The notes: a model not told the origin generated them from the letters alone. Positions 31,364 to 40,266 are shown, counted from the stretch's first letter. The stretch is DNA of 64,000 nt from Candidatus Ozemobacteraceae bacterium (GCA_035373905.1 DAOSOK010000002.1:136050-200049), one strand, 5' to 3'. Numbers and translations: made by a program.

Positions 31364-33507
31364 TGACGAACTCGATGACCGTGAAGCGGGGAGGGGGCGT
31401 GAAGTCGCCGCTCGTCCAGATCAACAGTGTCGGCCACGCCGGCGTCGCGTTCCAGGTCAAGGGGAAGGCGTTCCAGGAGGGATATCTGTTTCTCACCCCC
31501 GAAATGCTCCGCCTGTTCCCCTTCAAGGAGGAGCTCAGTTCGATCCTGTTCGTCGACGACGCCGAAGTTGTATATTCAGCGATATATCACAAGGCCCGCG
31601 GCTACATGGTCTGCCTGTCCTTCGGCGAATGGTGGGAGAAGAACCAGATGCGCGAAGGGGATCAGATCGGCATCGAGCTGATCAGCCTGGCCGAGCGCCG
31701 CTACCGGCTGTATCGCGTCGTTCCCGATGCGGAAAAACTTGCCGCGAAATCCGACGAGGTCAAGATCACGATGCGCTCCGGCGGAGACCTGCCGATCCAG
31801 TATACGTCGGGGAACCTCGAAGTCCTTCGCAAGCTGATCGCCGGCGATTTCTCCCCCTACGCCGAGACCGGGCTGATCCTTCAGGGCGAGGAAATGAACG
31901 CCCGCGGCGATGACCAGGAGCTGATGTCGCTCGCCACGTGTTTCGGCGTCTCGGCGTATCAGCATCAGCTGAACACCGTTCACAGCGTGCTCGGGCGCTA
32001 CAACGGCCGCGCCCTGCTCGCGGACGAGGTCGGTCTGGGCAAAACCATCGAAGCGGGGCTGATTCTCAAGGAATACCTGCTTCGCGGCATGGTGCGTAAG
32101 GTCCTGATCCTCACGCCGGCCTTGCTGATCACGCAGTGGCAGCAGGAACTCAAGACCAAGTTCGACCTCAGCTTCAAGAACCACAACGAGATTTCCGACT
32201 GGGAGCAGTCCGACCTGGTCATCGCCTCGCTCGACACCGCGAAAAGCCAGAAGAACCAGAAATCGGTCCAGAAGGTCAACTACGACCTGCTGATCATCGA
32301 TGAAGCGCACAAGCTGAAGAACAAAAAAACGCAGAACTGGAAGTTCGTGAACTCGATCAAGACGAAGTATCTGCTGATGCTCACCGCGACGCCGATCCAG
32401 AACGACCTGATCGAACTGTTCAACCTGATCACGATCCTCAAGCCGGGCCACCTGTCGACCCTGCAGAAGTTCAAGAGCGACTTTCTGGCCGAGCGCGACA
32501 AGCGCATTCCGAAAAACTCGCTGAAACTGCGGGCCATGCTGTCGGAGATCATGATCCGACACCGCCGCAGCGACACGATGATCAAGTTCCCCCAGCGGTT
32601 CGTCCATACCCAGGCGATCAATCTCAAGCCCGACGAGGCGCGCCTGTACAGCGAACTGACCGACTTCATCCGTCGCCGCTACTTTACCCTGCCGACCCAC
32701 AACAATCCTCGCGGCATCAATCGCCTCACCCTCATCCTCCTGCAGAAACTGATGGGAAGCTCGACGCAGGCGCTCAAACGGGCGCTCACGAAGATGATTT
32801 CCAGCAACTTCTACAAGGACGATTTCGACGAATCCCTCAAGCGGCTTCTCGATCTCGCCAACAACGTCGGCATGTCGAGAAAAACCGAGGTCCTTCTGGA
32901 ACTGCTCGGCAATCTCAACGAGAAGCTGATCATCTTCACGCAGTTCCGCGGCACCCAGGATTATCTCGCAGACCTGCTTCGCGAGAAAGGGTATTCGGTC
33001 TCGATCTTCAACGGACAGCTGTCGCAGGCCGAGAAGGATGCGTGCATCGAGTCGTTCCGGAACAAGAACCAGATCCTGATCTCGACCGAGTCCGGCGGCG
33101 AAGGCCGCAACCTGCAGTTCTGCAAGGTGCTCGTCAACTACGATCTGCCCTGGAACCCGATGCGCATCGAACAGCGAATCGGTCGTATCCACCGCCTCGG
33201 GCAGACAGACGACGTTCATATCATCAACCTCAGCGCGAGCGACACGATCGAGTCCTACGTGCTCGAGCTGCTCGACAAGAAGATCAACATGTTCCGCCTC
33301 ATCATCGGCGAGCTCGAAATGATTCTTGGCAATATGCATTCGAAGAAGACGCTCGAGCAGATCATCATCGATATCGTGACGATGTCGCCCAACCAGGAAG
33401 CGATGAAGCGCAAGTTCCAGACGCTCGGCAACAAGCTCGAAAAGGCCCTCAAGATCCATCAGGACATCACCCGCGCCCAGGAGGACATCTTCAATGGAAA
33501 CGAGTAA
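31360..33507 (+). CDS. SNF2/RapA-like ATPase
   Basis: 715 aa. An N-terminal domain of about 190 residues of unknown type precedes a full SNF2 core: motif I LLADEVGLGKTIEAGL (about 216-231), motif Ia LILTPALLITQW, motif II IIDEAHKLKN (DEAH, about 311-320), motif III LTATPIQND, then helicase-C with IIFTQFRGTQDYL, ISTESGGEGRNLQF and WNPMRIEQRIGRIHRLGQ (about 602-619). The C-terminal region (about 640-715) is helical. SNF2 ATPases translocate on double-stranded DNA to remodel complexes; RapA recycles RNA polymerase. No RapA-specific domain is clear. It overlaps its partner gene by 14 bases. Confidence 0.9.
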   Translation: MMTNSMTVKRGGGVKSPLVQINSVGHAGVAFQVKGKAFQEGYLFLTPEMLRLFPFKEELSSILFVDDAEVVYSAIYHKARGYMVCLSFGEWWEKNQMREGDQIGIELISLAERRYRLYRVVPDAEKLAAKSDEVKITMRSGGDLPIQYTSGNLEVLRKLIAGDFSPYAETGLILQGEEMNARGDDQELMSLATCFGVSAYQHQLNTVHSVLGRYNGRALLADEVGLGKTIEAGLILKEYLLRGMVRKVLILTPALLITQWQQELKTKFDLSFKNHNEISDWEQSDLVIASLDTAKSQKNQKSVQKVNYDLLIIDEAHKLKNKKTQNWKFVNSIKTKYLLMLTATPIQNDLIELFNLITILKPGHLSTLQKFKSDFLAERDKRIPKNSLKLRAMLSEIMIRHRRSDTMIKFPQRFVHTQAINLKPDEARLYSELTDFIRRRYFTLPTHNNPRGINRLTLILLQKLMGSSTQALKRALTKMISSNFYKDDFDESLKRLLDLANNVGMSRKTEVLLELLGNLNEKLIIFTQFRGTQDYLADLLREKGYSVSIFNGQLSQAEKDACIESFRNKNQILISTESGGEGRNLQFCKVLVNYDLPWNPMRIEQRIGRIHRLGQTDDVHIINLSASDTIESYVLELLDKKINMFRLIIGELEMILGNMHSKKTLEQIIIDIVTMSPNQEAMKRKFQTLGNKLEKALKIHQDITRAQEDIFNGNE

Positions 33508-34462
33508 AATCCAGACCCTCGTCTTCTCGTTCATGGACAAGGTCGGCATTTCCAGGTGGGAAACCTCCGAGGGCGTCTGGTGCGCCGAGATCCCCGAGTC
33601 GGAACGGGCGTTCTTCAACGGCTACGAGCACCTGCACTTCACCTTCGATCGCGAGATCGCGGAACGGCGGCGCGAACTGGAACTGATCTGCTCGGGCTCG
33701 TTCATGCTCCGCAAGATCGTCGACAGGCTCGTGGAAATTCCCAAGGTCAGCCGGCTGTTCAGCGCCGCGGCACCCGAGCTCCCGTCCTCGTCGGGCCAGC
33801 CCGGCGATCTGCGTGTGATCAGCGGCTGCAAGGCCCATTACCGGCAGCAGGTGCTGTTCCATTTCCGCGTCAGCGTCTCGGCGGAGCAGCGCCGCGAGCT
33901 GCTCTTCTCGGCACTTGCGGACCCCGCGAAGCGCGAAATATCATTGAAGGAAGGGCTGAGCGGAATCGATCTGAACGAATTCAGCGAAAAGCCCGATCCG
34001 TCACTCCCGATACAGGAATCCGGTGAAGATCTCGTCCGTTTGTATCTCCAGGCGTGCAGGACCCTCGAATCATCTCTCGAGGAGCATATCCGCGAACTGC
34101 AGGCCGAATCCGAGGAGGCCTACCAGCAGGAACTCGCCAAGGTCCAGGAGTATCTCGAGGACCAGAAGCGGGAACTTCTGAAAAAACGTGAAAACGTCTG
34201 CTTCCACCTGTATTTCTTCCAGAAGGAGGAGGAAATCGACCGGATGATGCGCGAACTCGAGGCGGAGCAGGCGCGGAAAATCGAGGAACTGAAGGAAAAG
34301 CACGCATTGAAGATCCAGGTGAGCCTCATCAATGCCGTCGTCCTGTGCATTCCGACCCTGGGAATGCCCACCGGCCAGACGGCCCGGCGGACGCGGGATG
34401 CGAAAGTCATTCCGATGCCCCTTCCGACGGGAGACCGCTGCGAGGTGCGCCCGGCAGTCTGA
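33494..34462 (+). CDS. Coiled-coil partner of the SNF2 ATPase, unknown function
   Basis: 322 aa. The N-terminal domain (about 1-130) has HFTFDREIAERRRELELICSG and then VDRLVEIPKVSRLF; the middle contains CKAHYRQQVLFHFRVSVSAE. A long charged coiled coil follows (about 175-275, EEHIRELQAESEEAYQQEL), with a short tail. The pattern of an N-terminal beta-rich module and a long coiled coil beside a SNF2 ATPase resembles accessory subunits that sense or bridge. I do not recognise the family. The 14-base overlap and shared orientation argue for a stable pair. Confidence 0.65.
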   Translation: METSKIQTLVFSFMDKVGISRWETSEGVWCAEIPESERAFFNGYEHLHFTFDREIAERRRELELICSGSFMLRKIVDRLVEIPKVSRLFSAAAPELPSSSGQPGDLRVISGCKAHYRQQVLFHFRVSVSAEQRRELLFSALADPAKREISLKEGLSGIDLNEFSEKPDPSLPIQESGEDLVRLYLQACRTLESSLEEHIRELQAESEEAYQQELAKVQEYLEDQKRELLKKRENVCFHLYFFQKEEEIDRMMRELEAEQARKIEELKEKHALKIQVSLINAVVLCIPTLGMPTGQTARRTRDAKVIPMPLPTGDRCEVRPAV

Positions 34463-34501
34463 GGCATGGAGGCGGAATCAGATCGGCACGGAGGTTGAGC
34501 G

Positions 34502-34804
34502 ATGTTTTTCAAGCACATATTCGTTATTCTCGTCATCCTGGGAATCCTGGGCTACGTCTACGGCGACAGGGTGTTCTATTTCCAGGCGAATCTGATGATC
34601 AGCTGGCAGTATGACTTCCCCGCCTATGAAGCGTTCGAGAGGATCGTTCGGTATTACCCGAACAGCAAGCACAGGCAGGAGGCCTACAAGATGATGGACA
34701 TCCTCGTCAAACGGAACGGGGACCTGCGAACCTATCTGAACAAGCGTGACGAGGAGGTTCGTAAACTCGAGAAGAAACGGGCCGTCCAGGAGTCGTTCAG
34801 GTGA
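34502..34804 (+). CDS. Small membrane-anchored TPR-like protein
   Basis: 100 aa. One N-terminal helix (IFVILVILGILGYVYGD, about 6-22) is followed by a single TPR-like helix pair (AYEAFERIVRYYPNSKHRQEAYKMM, in two parts) as found in BamD/YbgF-type proteins, and a charged C-terminal helix. The orientation may be periplasmic. A GGAGG-like site lies before ATG 34502. It overlaps the nitroreductase start by 4 bases (GTGA). Confidence 0.65.
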   Translation: MFFKHIFVILVILGILGYVYGDRVFYFQANLMISWQYDFPAYEAFERIVRYYPNSKHRQEAYKMMDILVKRNGDLRTYLNKRDEEVRKLEKKRAVQESFR

Positions 34805-35433
34805 GCGGTGCTTCCGCGACATTCGAAGCCTTCGCCGGGCTGATGTCGGAACGGCGGAGCGTGCGTCAGTTCCGCCCGGACCCCGTCGACCCTGCAATCA
34901 TCGAACGCGTCGTCGAAGCCGTCCGGTATTCGCCCTCGCCGACCAACCGGCAGTGTTTCCGGTTCATCGCCGTTTCCGACCGCCTTCTGCTCCAATCGAT
35001 GAGCCAGGACGTCCTGCGTCGGATCGACGAGATCGCCGGCAGGCTCGACGAAGCCTCGGCCGCGGCGTTTCGCGACTACTCGAAATGGTTCACCTTTTTC
35101 GACCGCGCGCCCGTCGTCCTGTTCGGGGCGTATCGAAGCTTCGCGTCCCGTCTGCCGAGCGGGGAGAACGACCGGACGCTCGAAGGCCTCGCCGAGATCC
35201 AGGCGTTCGGCGGGGCGGTGCATGCCCTGCTGCTCGGCCTGCACGCCGTCGGCCTCGGAAGCTGCTGGATGAGCGGGCCGCTGGTGGCGGAAAATCCGCT
35301 CGAGCGGCTTCTGCGCATCGAAAAGCCCTGGCGGCTGGGTGCCGTGATTCCCGTCGGCTGGCCGGCGGTGAAGCCGGAATGCCCGAAAAAACCGGCCGTC
35401 CGGGACATCCTGAGCGGCTATCCTGCAGAATGA
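34801..35433 (+). CDS. Nitroreductase-family flavoprotein
   Basis: 210 aa. The family start pattern LMSERRSVRQFRPDPVD (about 14-30) is followed by AVRYSPSPTNRQCFRF (about 41-56, FMN phosphate contact) and AVHALLLGLHAVGLGSCWMSGP (about 139-160). It probably binds FMN and uses NAD(P)H. The substrate is unknown. A GTG start overlaps the preceding stop. A REP unit begins 8 bases after its stop. Confidence 0.85.
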   Translation: MSGASATFEAFAGLMSERRSVRQFRPDPVDPAIIERVVEAVRYSPSPTNRQCFRFIAVSDRLLLQSMSQDVLRRIDEIAGRLDEASAAAFRDYSKWFTFFDRAPVVLFGAYRSFASRLPSGENDRTLEGLAEIQAFGGAVHALLLGLHAVGLGSCWMSGPLVAENPLERLLRIEKPWRLGAVIPVGWPAVKPECPKKPAVRDILSGYPAE

Positions 35434-35440
35434 AAACCAC

Positions 35441-35470
35441 CCGTTCGCCCTGAGCTTGTCGAAGGGCGAG
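35441..35470. repeat. REP palindrome, single unit
   Basis: It contains GCCCTGAGCTTGTCGAAGGGC, whose ends pair. It is the same unit as in the doublets at 49481-49544 and 53659-53721. It sits in the convergent gap after the nitroreductase gene and could also act as a 3' stabiliser. Confidence 0.85.
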
Positions 35471-35477
35471 AAGCAAG

Positions 35478-35508
35478 ACGCCCCGCAGGCTCGAAGCCGG
35501 CGGGGCGT
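35478..35508. terminator. Terminator-like hairpin between convergent genes
   Basis: The stem ACGCCCCGC/GCGGGGCGT encloses a second stem GGCT/AGCC. There is no clear T-run on either strand, so it is a strong but non-canonical 3' hairpin serving the FadL-like gene, the nitroreductase, or both. Confidence 0.6.
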
Positions 35509-35525
35509 TGCGGTATTGAACTATA

Positions 35526-36872
35526 TTACCAGGTATATGACGCCTGGACGCCGTAAATGTCGAGACCGGTGGTGAAGTCGCCGGACAGGTTGCCCCTCAG
35601 GAGATTGCCGGGGGCTGACGCCCGGAGATCGATCGGGGCGTCGTCATACCAGATTCGCATGAAACCCGCGGAGATCACCATGCGGTCGGAGGTGCGATAC
35701 TCGGCGCCGAGAGCGACCTGCAGGCTGTCGGAACCGGGAATGCGCGGCGTGCGGCGCGAATCGGGGATGGGAGAACGATCGCGGGCCACGCCGACGCGCC
35801 AGGCGAGTCGCGAACTCGGCCGGTAGATCGCGCCGAGCGAGGTATACCAGACGTCCTTCCAGTCTTCCGCGGTGAAGGAATCAGGCTGCGCGGGGTTGTC
35901 GAACGTGACCCGCAGTCCTCCGTACCGATGCCAGAACGTCTTCGCCGCGTCGAGCATCAGCGTCCAGGACGCGCCGCAGGTGCGGCTGTACCCGACGCCG
36001 AGAATTTCGGGCGTCGTGAGGTCGGAGCGCGCGCCGGTCTGTGAGAAGATCCCGGTTGCCGCGTTCATCGCGCCCGCCATGCCGGCGGCGTCGAACCCGA
36101 AACGGCAGTCGCCCTTCAGGGTGTGCCGAACGGCCGATCGATACGAAAGACCGGCGCGTTCCCTGGAGGAGATGTCGCAGATGAATCCGAGAACGAAGCC
36201 GACGTCCCGGGCATCGCCGGTCATTTCCGCGACGCCGTCCTGCGTGGTCGGCGCGGCGCCCGGAATGCCGCTGCCTGCGGCGATCGTCCCGTAATCGACC
36301 GCGTTGGTGAGCTTCGCATCGACGGACTGAACGTTCAGCCCGGCGGCGAACAGCCACTTCGAGTCGAGTTTTCTGCCGGCTACCGGCATGACGGCCAGAG
36401 AGGTCATTTCAGAATCGATCGCGTAGTAGCGGCCGACCCAGGTCGGCGTATACTTCGTGCTGAGGCCCCAGGGGGCGTTCAGGGCGAGGCCGAAACGCCA
36501 GCCCTTCGAATCGGCAAGTGAGGCGTAGAGGGCCGGGATCGTGGCCGTGGGCGCTCCGTCCTCGCCCCCGGGATACCCGCCGACTGCCGTTCCGCCGGCC
36601 GTTGAAGCCCCTCTCAAGGAAAAGCGGACTTCGGGATCGAGCTGCAGCACCGAGATGATCGCTTCGCCCGGTTTATGAAGCATGAGAGCCGCCGGGTTGA
36701 AATACGTGTCGGCGAGATCGTGCGCGCCGGTATGTGCCCCGGCGAAGGCGCTCGAAAGGCCGGTCGTGCCGTGTTCGCGGACCATGTATCCCGCACCGGT
36801 GACTTTACCGGGCAGGGACACGATGACGAGAAAGAGAAGGAATACGGACCACTTCTTCAGATCCTGGCTCAT
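35526..36872 (-). CDS. FadL/TodX-type outer-membrane hydrophobic-compound channel
   Basis: 448 aa. A signal peptide (WSVFLLFLVIVSLPGKVTGA) is followed by the FadL N-terminal hatch region GYMVREHGTTGLSSAFAGA and then DTYFNPAALM (the conserved NPA motif). A beta-barrel ends GLDIYGVQASYTW with a terminal aromatic. It imports long-chain fatty acids or other hydrophobic compounds. Being next to the PHA locus, it may supply fatty acids for storage (inference). ATG 36872 with GGAGG 5 bases upstream was chosen. A TTGCCA-N18-TATGAT promoter may lie about 80 bases upstream. Confidence 0.85.
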   Translation of the reverse strand: MSQDLKKWSVFLLFLVIVSLPGKVTGAGYMVREHGTTGLSSAFAGAHTGAHDLADTYFNPAALMLHKPGEAIISVLQLDPEVRFSLRGASTAGGTAVGGYPGGEDGAPTATIPALYASLADSKGWRFGLALNAPWGLSTKYTPTWVGRYYAIDSEMTSLAVMPVAGRKLDSKWLFAAGLNVQSVDAKLTNAVDYGTIAAGSGIPGAAPTTQDGVAEMTGDARDVGFVLGFICDISSRERAGLSYRSAVRHTLKGDCRFGFDAAGMAGAMNAATGIFSQTGARSDLTTPEILGVGYSRTCGASWTLMLDAAKTFWHRYGGLRVTFDNPAQPDSFTAEDWKDVWYTSLGAIYRPSSRLAWRVGVARDRSPIPDSRRTPRIPGSDSLQVALGAEYRTSDRMVISAGFMRIWYDDAPIDLRASAPGNLLRGNLSGDFTTGLDIYGVQASYTW

Positions 36873-37049
36873 GGGCTCCTCCAGACGATGATGAAACGAA
36901 GGGAGTTTCATTTTTCGACAGGGATCATATTCGATATACAGGGCCGTTGGCAAATGGAATCATACCGTGACCCGCGTGAGTTTCGTTTTCGGGTGTCCGG
37001 AAAAACAGCCTTCCGCATGCGTCGATAACAATAATATATTCTATATATA

Positions 37050-37081
37050 ATACAAAATGGACCGACTCTTGCGAGTCGGTC
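37050..37081 (-). terminator. Rho-independent terminator of phaC1
   Basis: A perfect 9-bp stem GACCGACTC/GAGTCGGTC with loop TTGC (37060-37081) is followed on the minus strand by ATTTTGTATT, inside an AT-rich patch (37021-37059). Confidence 0.85.
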
Positions 37082-37117
37082 CCGAGAACATAGGAACGTG
37101 GGATGCAAATGGTGAAA

Positions 37118-38203
37118 TCAGACGGTGGAGTGAAACTTCGCGACGGATTCGAACATGCCGCGGGCCTTGCGACCCATGACGACGCCGATGTGCCCCGCGT
37201 CGATCACGAGATCGGTGACCGGCCCCGAGACGAGTTGCGAGAGGCACCGGGAAGACTCGATCGGAACGATGTGATCCTTCGAGGCCATGACGTTCATGAC
37301 CGGGATGGAAAGGTTTTCGAGGTCGATCTCGATGCCGTCGAAATCGAAACGGCGGTTCCTGATGGCGTTGTCGTGGTAGCAGAGTTTCACGTATCCGCGA
37401 TATGCCTCGCCGGGAACGTTGACGTTGTCGTTCAACCAGGATTCGAGCGCGACGATGCTTTCGGCGGCCTTCGCGTCGAGACTGCCCTCGAACACGTTCT
37501 TCCATTTCTGATATCCCGAGAAGGGCTTGATCAGCTGGAAGGACGACTGGAGCATCGCGGAATCGGCATGGCCGAGGACATCGACGAGCGTGTCGACGTC
37601 GAAGGCGTCCTTGCGTGCCCAGGCCGAGAGAGGGCCTTCGTCGTGGAAGTTGACGGGCGCGGCGAGCATGATGAGCCGCTCGATGCGGTTCGGGTGGAGC
37701 GCGGCGTGGAGGAGCGACATGGTGCCGCCCATGCAGTAGCCGAGAAGCGACGCTTTTTTGGCGCCGGTATCGCGGCAGGCTTCGCGGACGGCCATGCCGA
37801 TGAGGTCGTCGACGAAGAAACGGAACGGCAGGTGGTCGTGCTGCGGGCCCGGCGTGCCCCAATCGAGCAGGTAGACCTGGATTCCCGCCTCTCGAAGATG
37901 GCCGGCCAGTGTTGCGGAGGGCATCAGATCCATGATGTAGGCGCGGTTGATGAGAGAGGGAACGAGCACCAGCGGCGTTGTGCAGGTGACGGGGGCCGTG
38001 CCGCTGTAGCGCAGGAGTTTCATCGAGTCGAACCGGAAGATCTCCTCGACCGTTGTTGCGCCGCGATACGGTTCGTCACGCGTTGCAGATGAGCCGGAAA
38101 GGACCGAGTCGAGATTCTTCTCGATGATGCGGCCGGCGAGGTCGATGTTGGCGGCCGTCGCTTCGAGAAGCCTGGCCGCGCTTTTCGAGAGGGTGTCGTT
38201 CAT
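37118..38203 (-). CDS. phaC: Class III-like PHA synthase, PhaC (copy 1)
   Basis: 361 aa, the length of class III PhaC. The lipase-like box GYCMGG holds the catalytic Cys (about 157). LLDWGTPGP (about 112-120) is the conserved segment before the catalytic region. MASKDHIVP carries the catalytic Asp and DAGHIGV the His. PhaC polymerises (R)-3-hydroxyacyl-CoA into PHA and, in class III, needs PhaE. The short PhaE-like gene 33 bases upstream is the likely partner. A strong terminator follows. Confidence 0.93.
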   Translation of the reverse strand: MNDTLSKSAARLLEATAANIDLAGRIIEKNLDSVLSGSSATRDEPYRGATTVEEIFRFDSMKLLRYSGTAPVTCTTPLVLVPSLINRAYIMDLMPSATLAGHLREAGIQVYLLDWGTPGPQHDHLPFRFFVDDLIGMAVREACRDTGAKKASLLGYCMGGTMSLLHAALHPNRIERLIMLAAPVNFHDEGPLSAWARKDAFDVDTLVDVLGHADSAMLQSSFQLIKPFSGYQKWKNVFEGSLDAKAAESIVALESWLNDNVNVPGEAYRGYVKLCYHDNAIRNRRFDFDGIEIDLENLSIPVMNVMASKDHIVPIESSRCLSQLVSGPVTDLVIDAGHIGVVMGRKARGMFESVAKFHSTV

Positions 38204-38236
38204 CGTCGCCTCCTGTTGGCGATAGAAAATTCAGAC

Positions 38237-38581
38237 TCAGTTGGTCTTGCCGCTGGTGACGGCTTCGGTTTGGGCGCGGACATGCCCCGCGATGTCGGCG
38301 AGTTGGGTCGTGATCTTGTCGAGATAGGCGTTCTGGTCGTAGAGACGGCGGTTGATCTCGTCGAGTTCGCGCTTGGTGACGACCTGGAAGGTCTCGGCCC
38401 AGCGGTTGAGGTTCGTTTCCCACATTTTGCGCACGTCGAGGCTCTGCTCGAGCGAGCGGGTCATCGTGTTGACGAACGTCTGCGACTTCGCGAACTCGTC
38501 CATCGCCTGCGCGATGCGGTTCTCCCAGAACGTCTGGACGTCGCGGCCGGCCTTGAGATACTCCTGAAACAGTGCTTCCAT
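38237..38581 (-). CDS. Short PhaE-like PHA synthase subunit (copy 1)
   Basis: 114 aa. A largely helical protein with FWENRIAQAMDEFAKSQTF, then SLEQSLDVRKMWETNLNRW and a coiled C-terminus (LDEINRRLYDQNAYLDKITT). It shares QSLDVRK and the following pattern with the subunit at 38775-39137. PhaE of class III synthases is about three times longer, so this is a minimal version or a PhaR/phasin-like activator. I chose ATG 38581, with AAAGGAG at 8-base spacing; ATG 38587 lies too close to the site. It is upstream of phaC1 and under a predicted PhaR-controlled promoter. Confidence 0.78.
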   Translation of the reverse strand: MEALFQEYLKAGRDVQTFWENRIAQAMDEFAKSQTFVNTMTRSLEQSLDVRKMWETNLNRWAETFQVVTKRELDEINRRLYDQNAYLDKITTQLADIAGHVRAQTEAVTSGKTN

Positions 38582-38622
38582 CGTCATTGCTCCTTTGTCG
38601 AATTCCGGGTGCGTATGAAAAG

Positions 38623-38674
38623 AGGATACCTGCATTGCGATATAAAGTCAAGAAATAATTTTGCAATGCACAAA
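38623..38674 (-). promoter_or_regulatory. Promoter of phaE1-phaC1 with two predicted PhaR boxes
   Basis: Minus-strand TTGACT-N17-TATCCT (-35 at 38646-38651, -10 at 38623-38628). A GCAATGCA core lies within the spacer (38631-38639 region) and a second, TTTTGCAATGCA on the plus strand, at 38659-38670 just upstream. The same core occurs at the phasin and phaR promoters. PhaR proteins are known to bind TGC-rich sites. Confidence 0.65.
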
Positions 38675-38725
38675 CATTATCGGGTGAATCGCCTTGAAAT
38701 CTGAGAAAGACTGAAGCTGTGAAGC

Positions 38726-38760
38726 AAAAAAAAGCCGCCCGGGCGAATGCCCGGGCGGCT
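38726..38760 (-). terminator. Rho-independent terminator after phaE2
   Basis: A perfect 12-bp stem AGCCGCCCGGGC/GCCCGGGCGGCT with loop GAAT (38733-38760) is followed on the minus strand by eight Ts. It separates the phaC2-phaE2 unit from phaE1-phaC1. Confidence 0.93.
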
Positions 38761-38774
38761 CTGGCGGACGGAAG

Positions 38775-39137
38775 TCAGGATTTTTTCGAGGAAGACGACC
38801 GTTTTGACGGCTTCGGCTTCGCCGGCCGCTCGGGGCGCAGCGCGGAAATTTCACCGCGGATCTCGCTGAACTGATCCTCCAGGTCGAGAAGTTTGGCTTC
38901 GATCCGCTGGAGATAGCACAACATGCGGTCGAGTTCGGACTTGGAAGGCATGTTGATCGAGGTCAGATACGACTCGATCTGGGTGCCGAGGTGCTTGCGG
39001 ACGTCAAGGGACTGGGACATGACCTGGCTCATGGATTTGAGGAACTGCTCGTCCTTCGTCAGGCGCTCGAAGGTTTCGGTCATGGATTTTTCCCAGAGTT
39101 CCATCATGTTGCGGCCGAAATCAAACGGGTTCGTCAC
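38775..39137 (-). CDS. Short PhaE-like PHA synthase subunit (copy 2)
   Basis: 120 aa. A helical N-terminus (NPFDFGRNMMELWEKSM, LTKDEQFLKSMSQVM) is followed by QSLDVRKHLGTQIESYL and NMPSKSELDRMLCYLQRIEA, a pattern like the C-terminal part of PhaE, and a basic Lys/Ser tail (KPSKRSSSSKKS). GTG start at 39137 with AGGAG 9 bases upstream. It lies 16 bases after phaC2, so each phaC has its own short partner, but in reversed gene order (phaC2-phaE2 versus phaE1-phaC1). Confidence 0.78.
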   Translation of the reverse strand: MTNPFDFGRNMMELWEKSMTETFERLTKDEQFLKSMSQVMSQSLDVRKHLGTQIESYLTSINMPSKSELDRMLCYLQRIEAKLLDLEDQFSEIRGEISALRPERPAKPKPSKRSSSSKKS

Positions 39138-39153
39138 GGGGTTCGTCTCCTCT

Positions 39154-40266
39154 TCACGGATTGGAAGGCTTGTTGCGGGACAGCCACTCCATCGTATCTT
39201 TCCAGACGGTTTCGCGGATGGGGTGGGCGACGGTCAGGGTGAAATGGGTGGCTTCGTACTTCCGGTTCGTCACTTTCGAGTTGGTGAGGATGCCGGGATT
39301 CCGTTCGGCGCACTCCACCGAGACGACATGGTCATTCGTCGCATACAGGTTCAGCGTCGGGAACGTGATCTTCCGCAGGTCGACGGTTTTCCCGTCGATG
39401 CGCATGGCGTTCTGCGAGAGCAGGTTCTCCTGGTAGCAGTCGCGGATGATCTCGACGAACGTCTGGCCCGGGAACGGGACGTTGTCGGTCGCCCATCGGT
39501 CGAGGGCCTTGAAATTCTTCAAGTATGTATCATCCAATATATTTTCAAACAGGATGCGCGGCTTCGCGAACGTCGATCTTGCCTGCAGGTAGGGGAACGG
39601 GGCGTGCAGGATCTTTTCCGGCACACAGCCGAATGCGTCGGCGAGCTTCTTCGGATCGAACGAGTCCTTATTGGTCCAGAGCGTGAGAAGGCCGCCCTCG
39701 GTGAACTCGAGCGGCGTAGCGAGAAGAACCAGGTTTGCGTACTCGTCGGGATGCAGGGCGGCCATCATTGCCGCGCAGGTGCCGCCCAGGCAATATCCGA
39801 AAAGGGTGAGTTTCTTTCCGCCTTCGGCGCGGCGGACGCGGCGGACGGCGCGGAGGGCGACCCTCTCGAGGTAGTAGGCGAGGCCGTGCTGGGCGTTTTC
39901 CGGTCCGGGGATGCCCCAGTCGAGGAGGTAGACCTTGTATCCGGCCTTCGACAGGGCCTCGATGAAGCTGTGTCCCGGCTGGAGATCGAGAATATACCAG
40001 CGGTTGATGAAAGAGTACACCATGAAGATCGGCGGCGCGTCGAGGGGCTTGCCGAGAACCTCGTATTCGAACAGCCGGCAGGTGCCTTCGGTGTAGACCG
40101 TACGGCAGGGCGTCTGGGCCATGCCGAGGGCGGCGAGTTGCTGGTCGCTGGCCCGGTTGCCGACGGCGGCGGCGTGCTGAAGATACTCGACGAATTTCCG
40201 CGCCCGCGCAAGGTCCTCCTGAAGACGGGGGTCCTGGACGGGGGCTGCTCCCTGCTGTTTGCTCAT
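39154..40266 (-). CDS. phaC: Class III-like PHA synthase, PhaC (copy 2)
   Basis: 370 aa. GYCLGG holds the catalytic Cys (about 159), LLDWGIPGP (about 115-123) is conserved, ATNDHVV carries the Asp and ATHFTLTVAHP the His region. It is clearly diverged from the copy at 37118-38203, so this is not a recent duplication; the two may differ in substrate range or expression. It is followed at 16 bases by phaE2. A sigma-70 promoter (40337-40366) without the GCAATGCA core lies upstream, so it may be expressed independently of PhaR. Confidence 0.92.
   Translation of the reverse strand: MSKQQGAAPVQDPRLQEDLARARKFVEYLQHAAAVGNRASDQQLAALGMAQTPCRTVYTEGTCRLFEYEVLGKPLDAPPIFMVYSFINRWYILDLQPGHSFIEALSKAGYKVYLLDWGIPGPENAQHGLAYYLERVALRAVRRVRRAEGGKKLTLFGYCLGGTCAAMMAALHPDEYANLVLLATPLEFTEGGLLTLWTNKDSFDPKKLADAFGCVPEKILHAPFPYLQARSTFAKPRILFENILDDTYLKNFKALDRWATDNVPFPGQTFVEIIRDCYQENLLSQNAMRIDGKTVDLRKITFPTLNLYATNDHVVSVECAERNPGILTNSKVTNRKYEATHFTLTVAHPIRETVWKDTMEWLSRNKPSNP

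Noticed and set aside
31576..33618. 680-codon minus-strand frame opposite the SNF2 gene
   Set aside because: It is antisense to a complete SNF2 ATPase. The product is low-complexity (Asp/Leu/Val/Arg) with no recognisable domain, and it spans a gene boundary.
31360..34462. Antiphage defence island around the SNF2 pair
   Set aside because: There is no nuclease, methyltransferase, toxin or integrase nearby. Flanking genes are housekeeping or envelope genes, so the context does not support a defence role.
37021..37059. AT-rich patch as a replication origin or insertion scar
   Set aside because: It is only about 40 bases, has no repeated DnaA-like boxes, and is simply the T-rich region behind the phaC1 terminator plus the fadL promoter.
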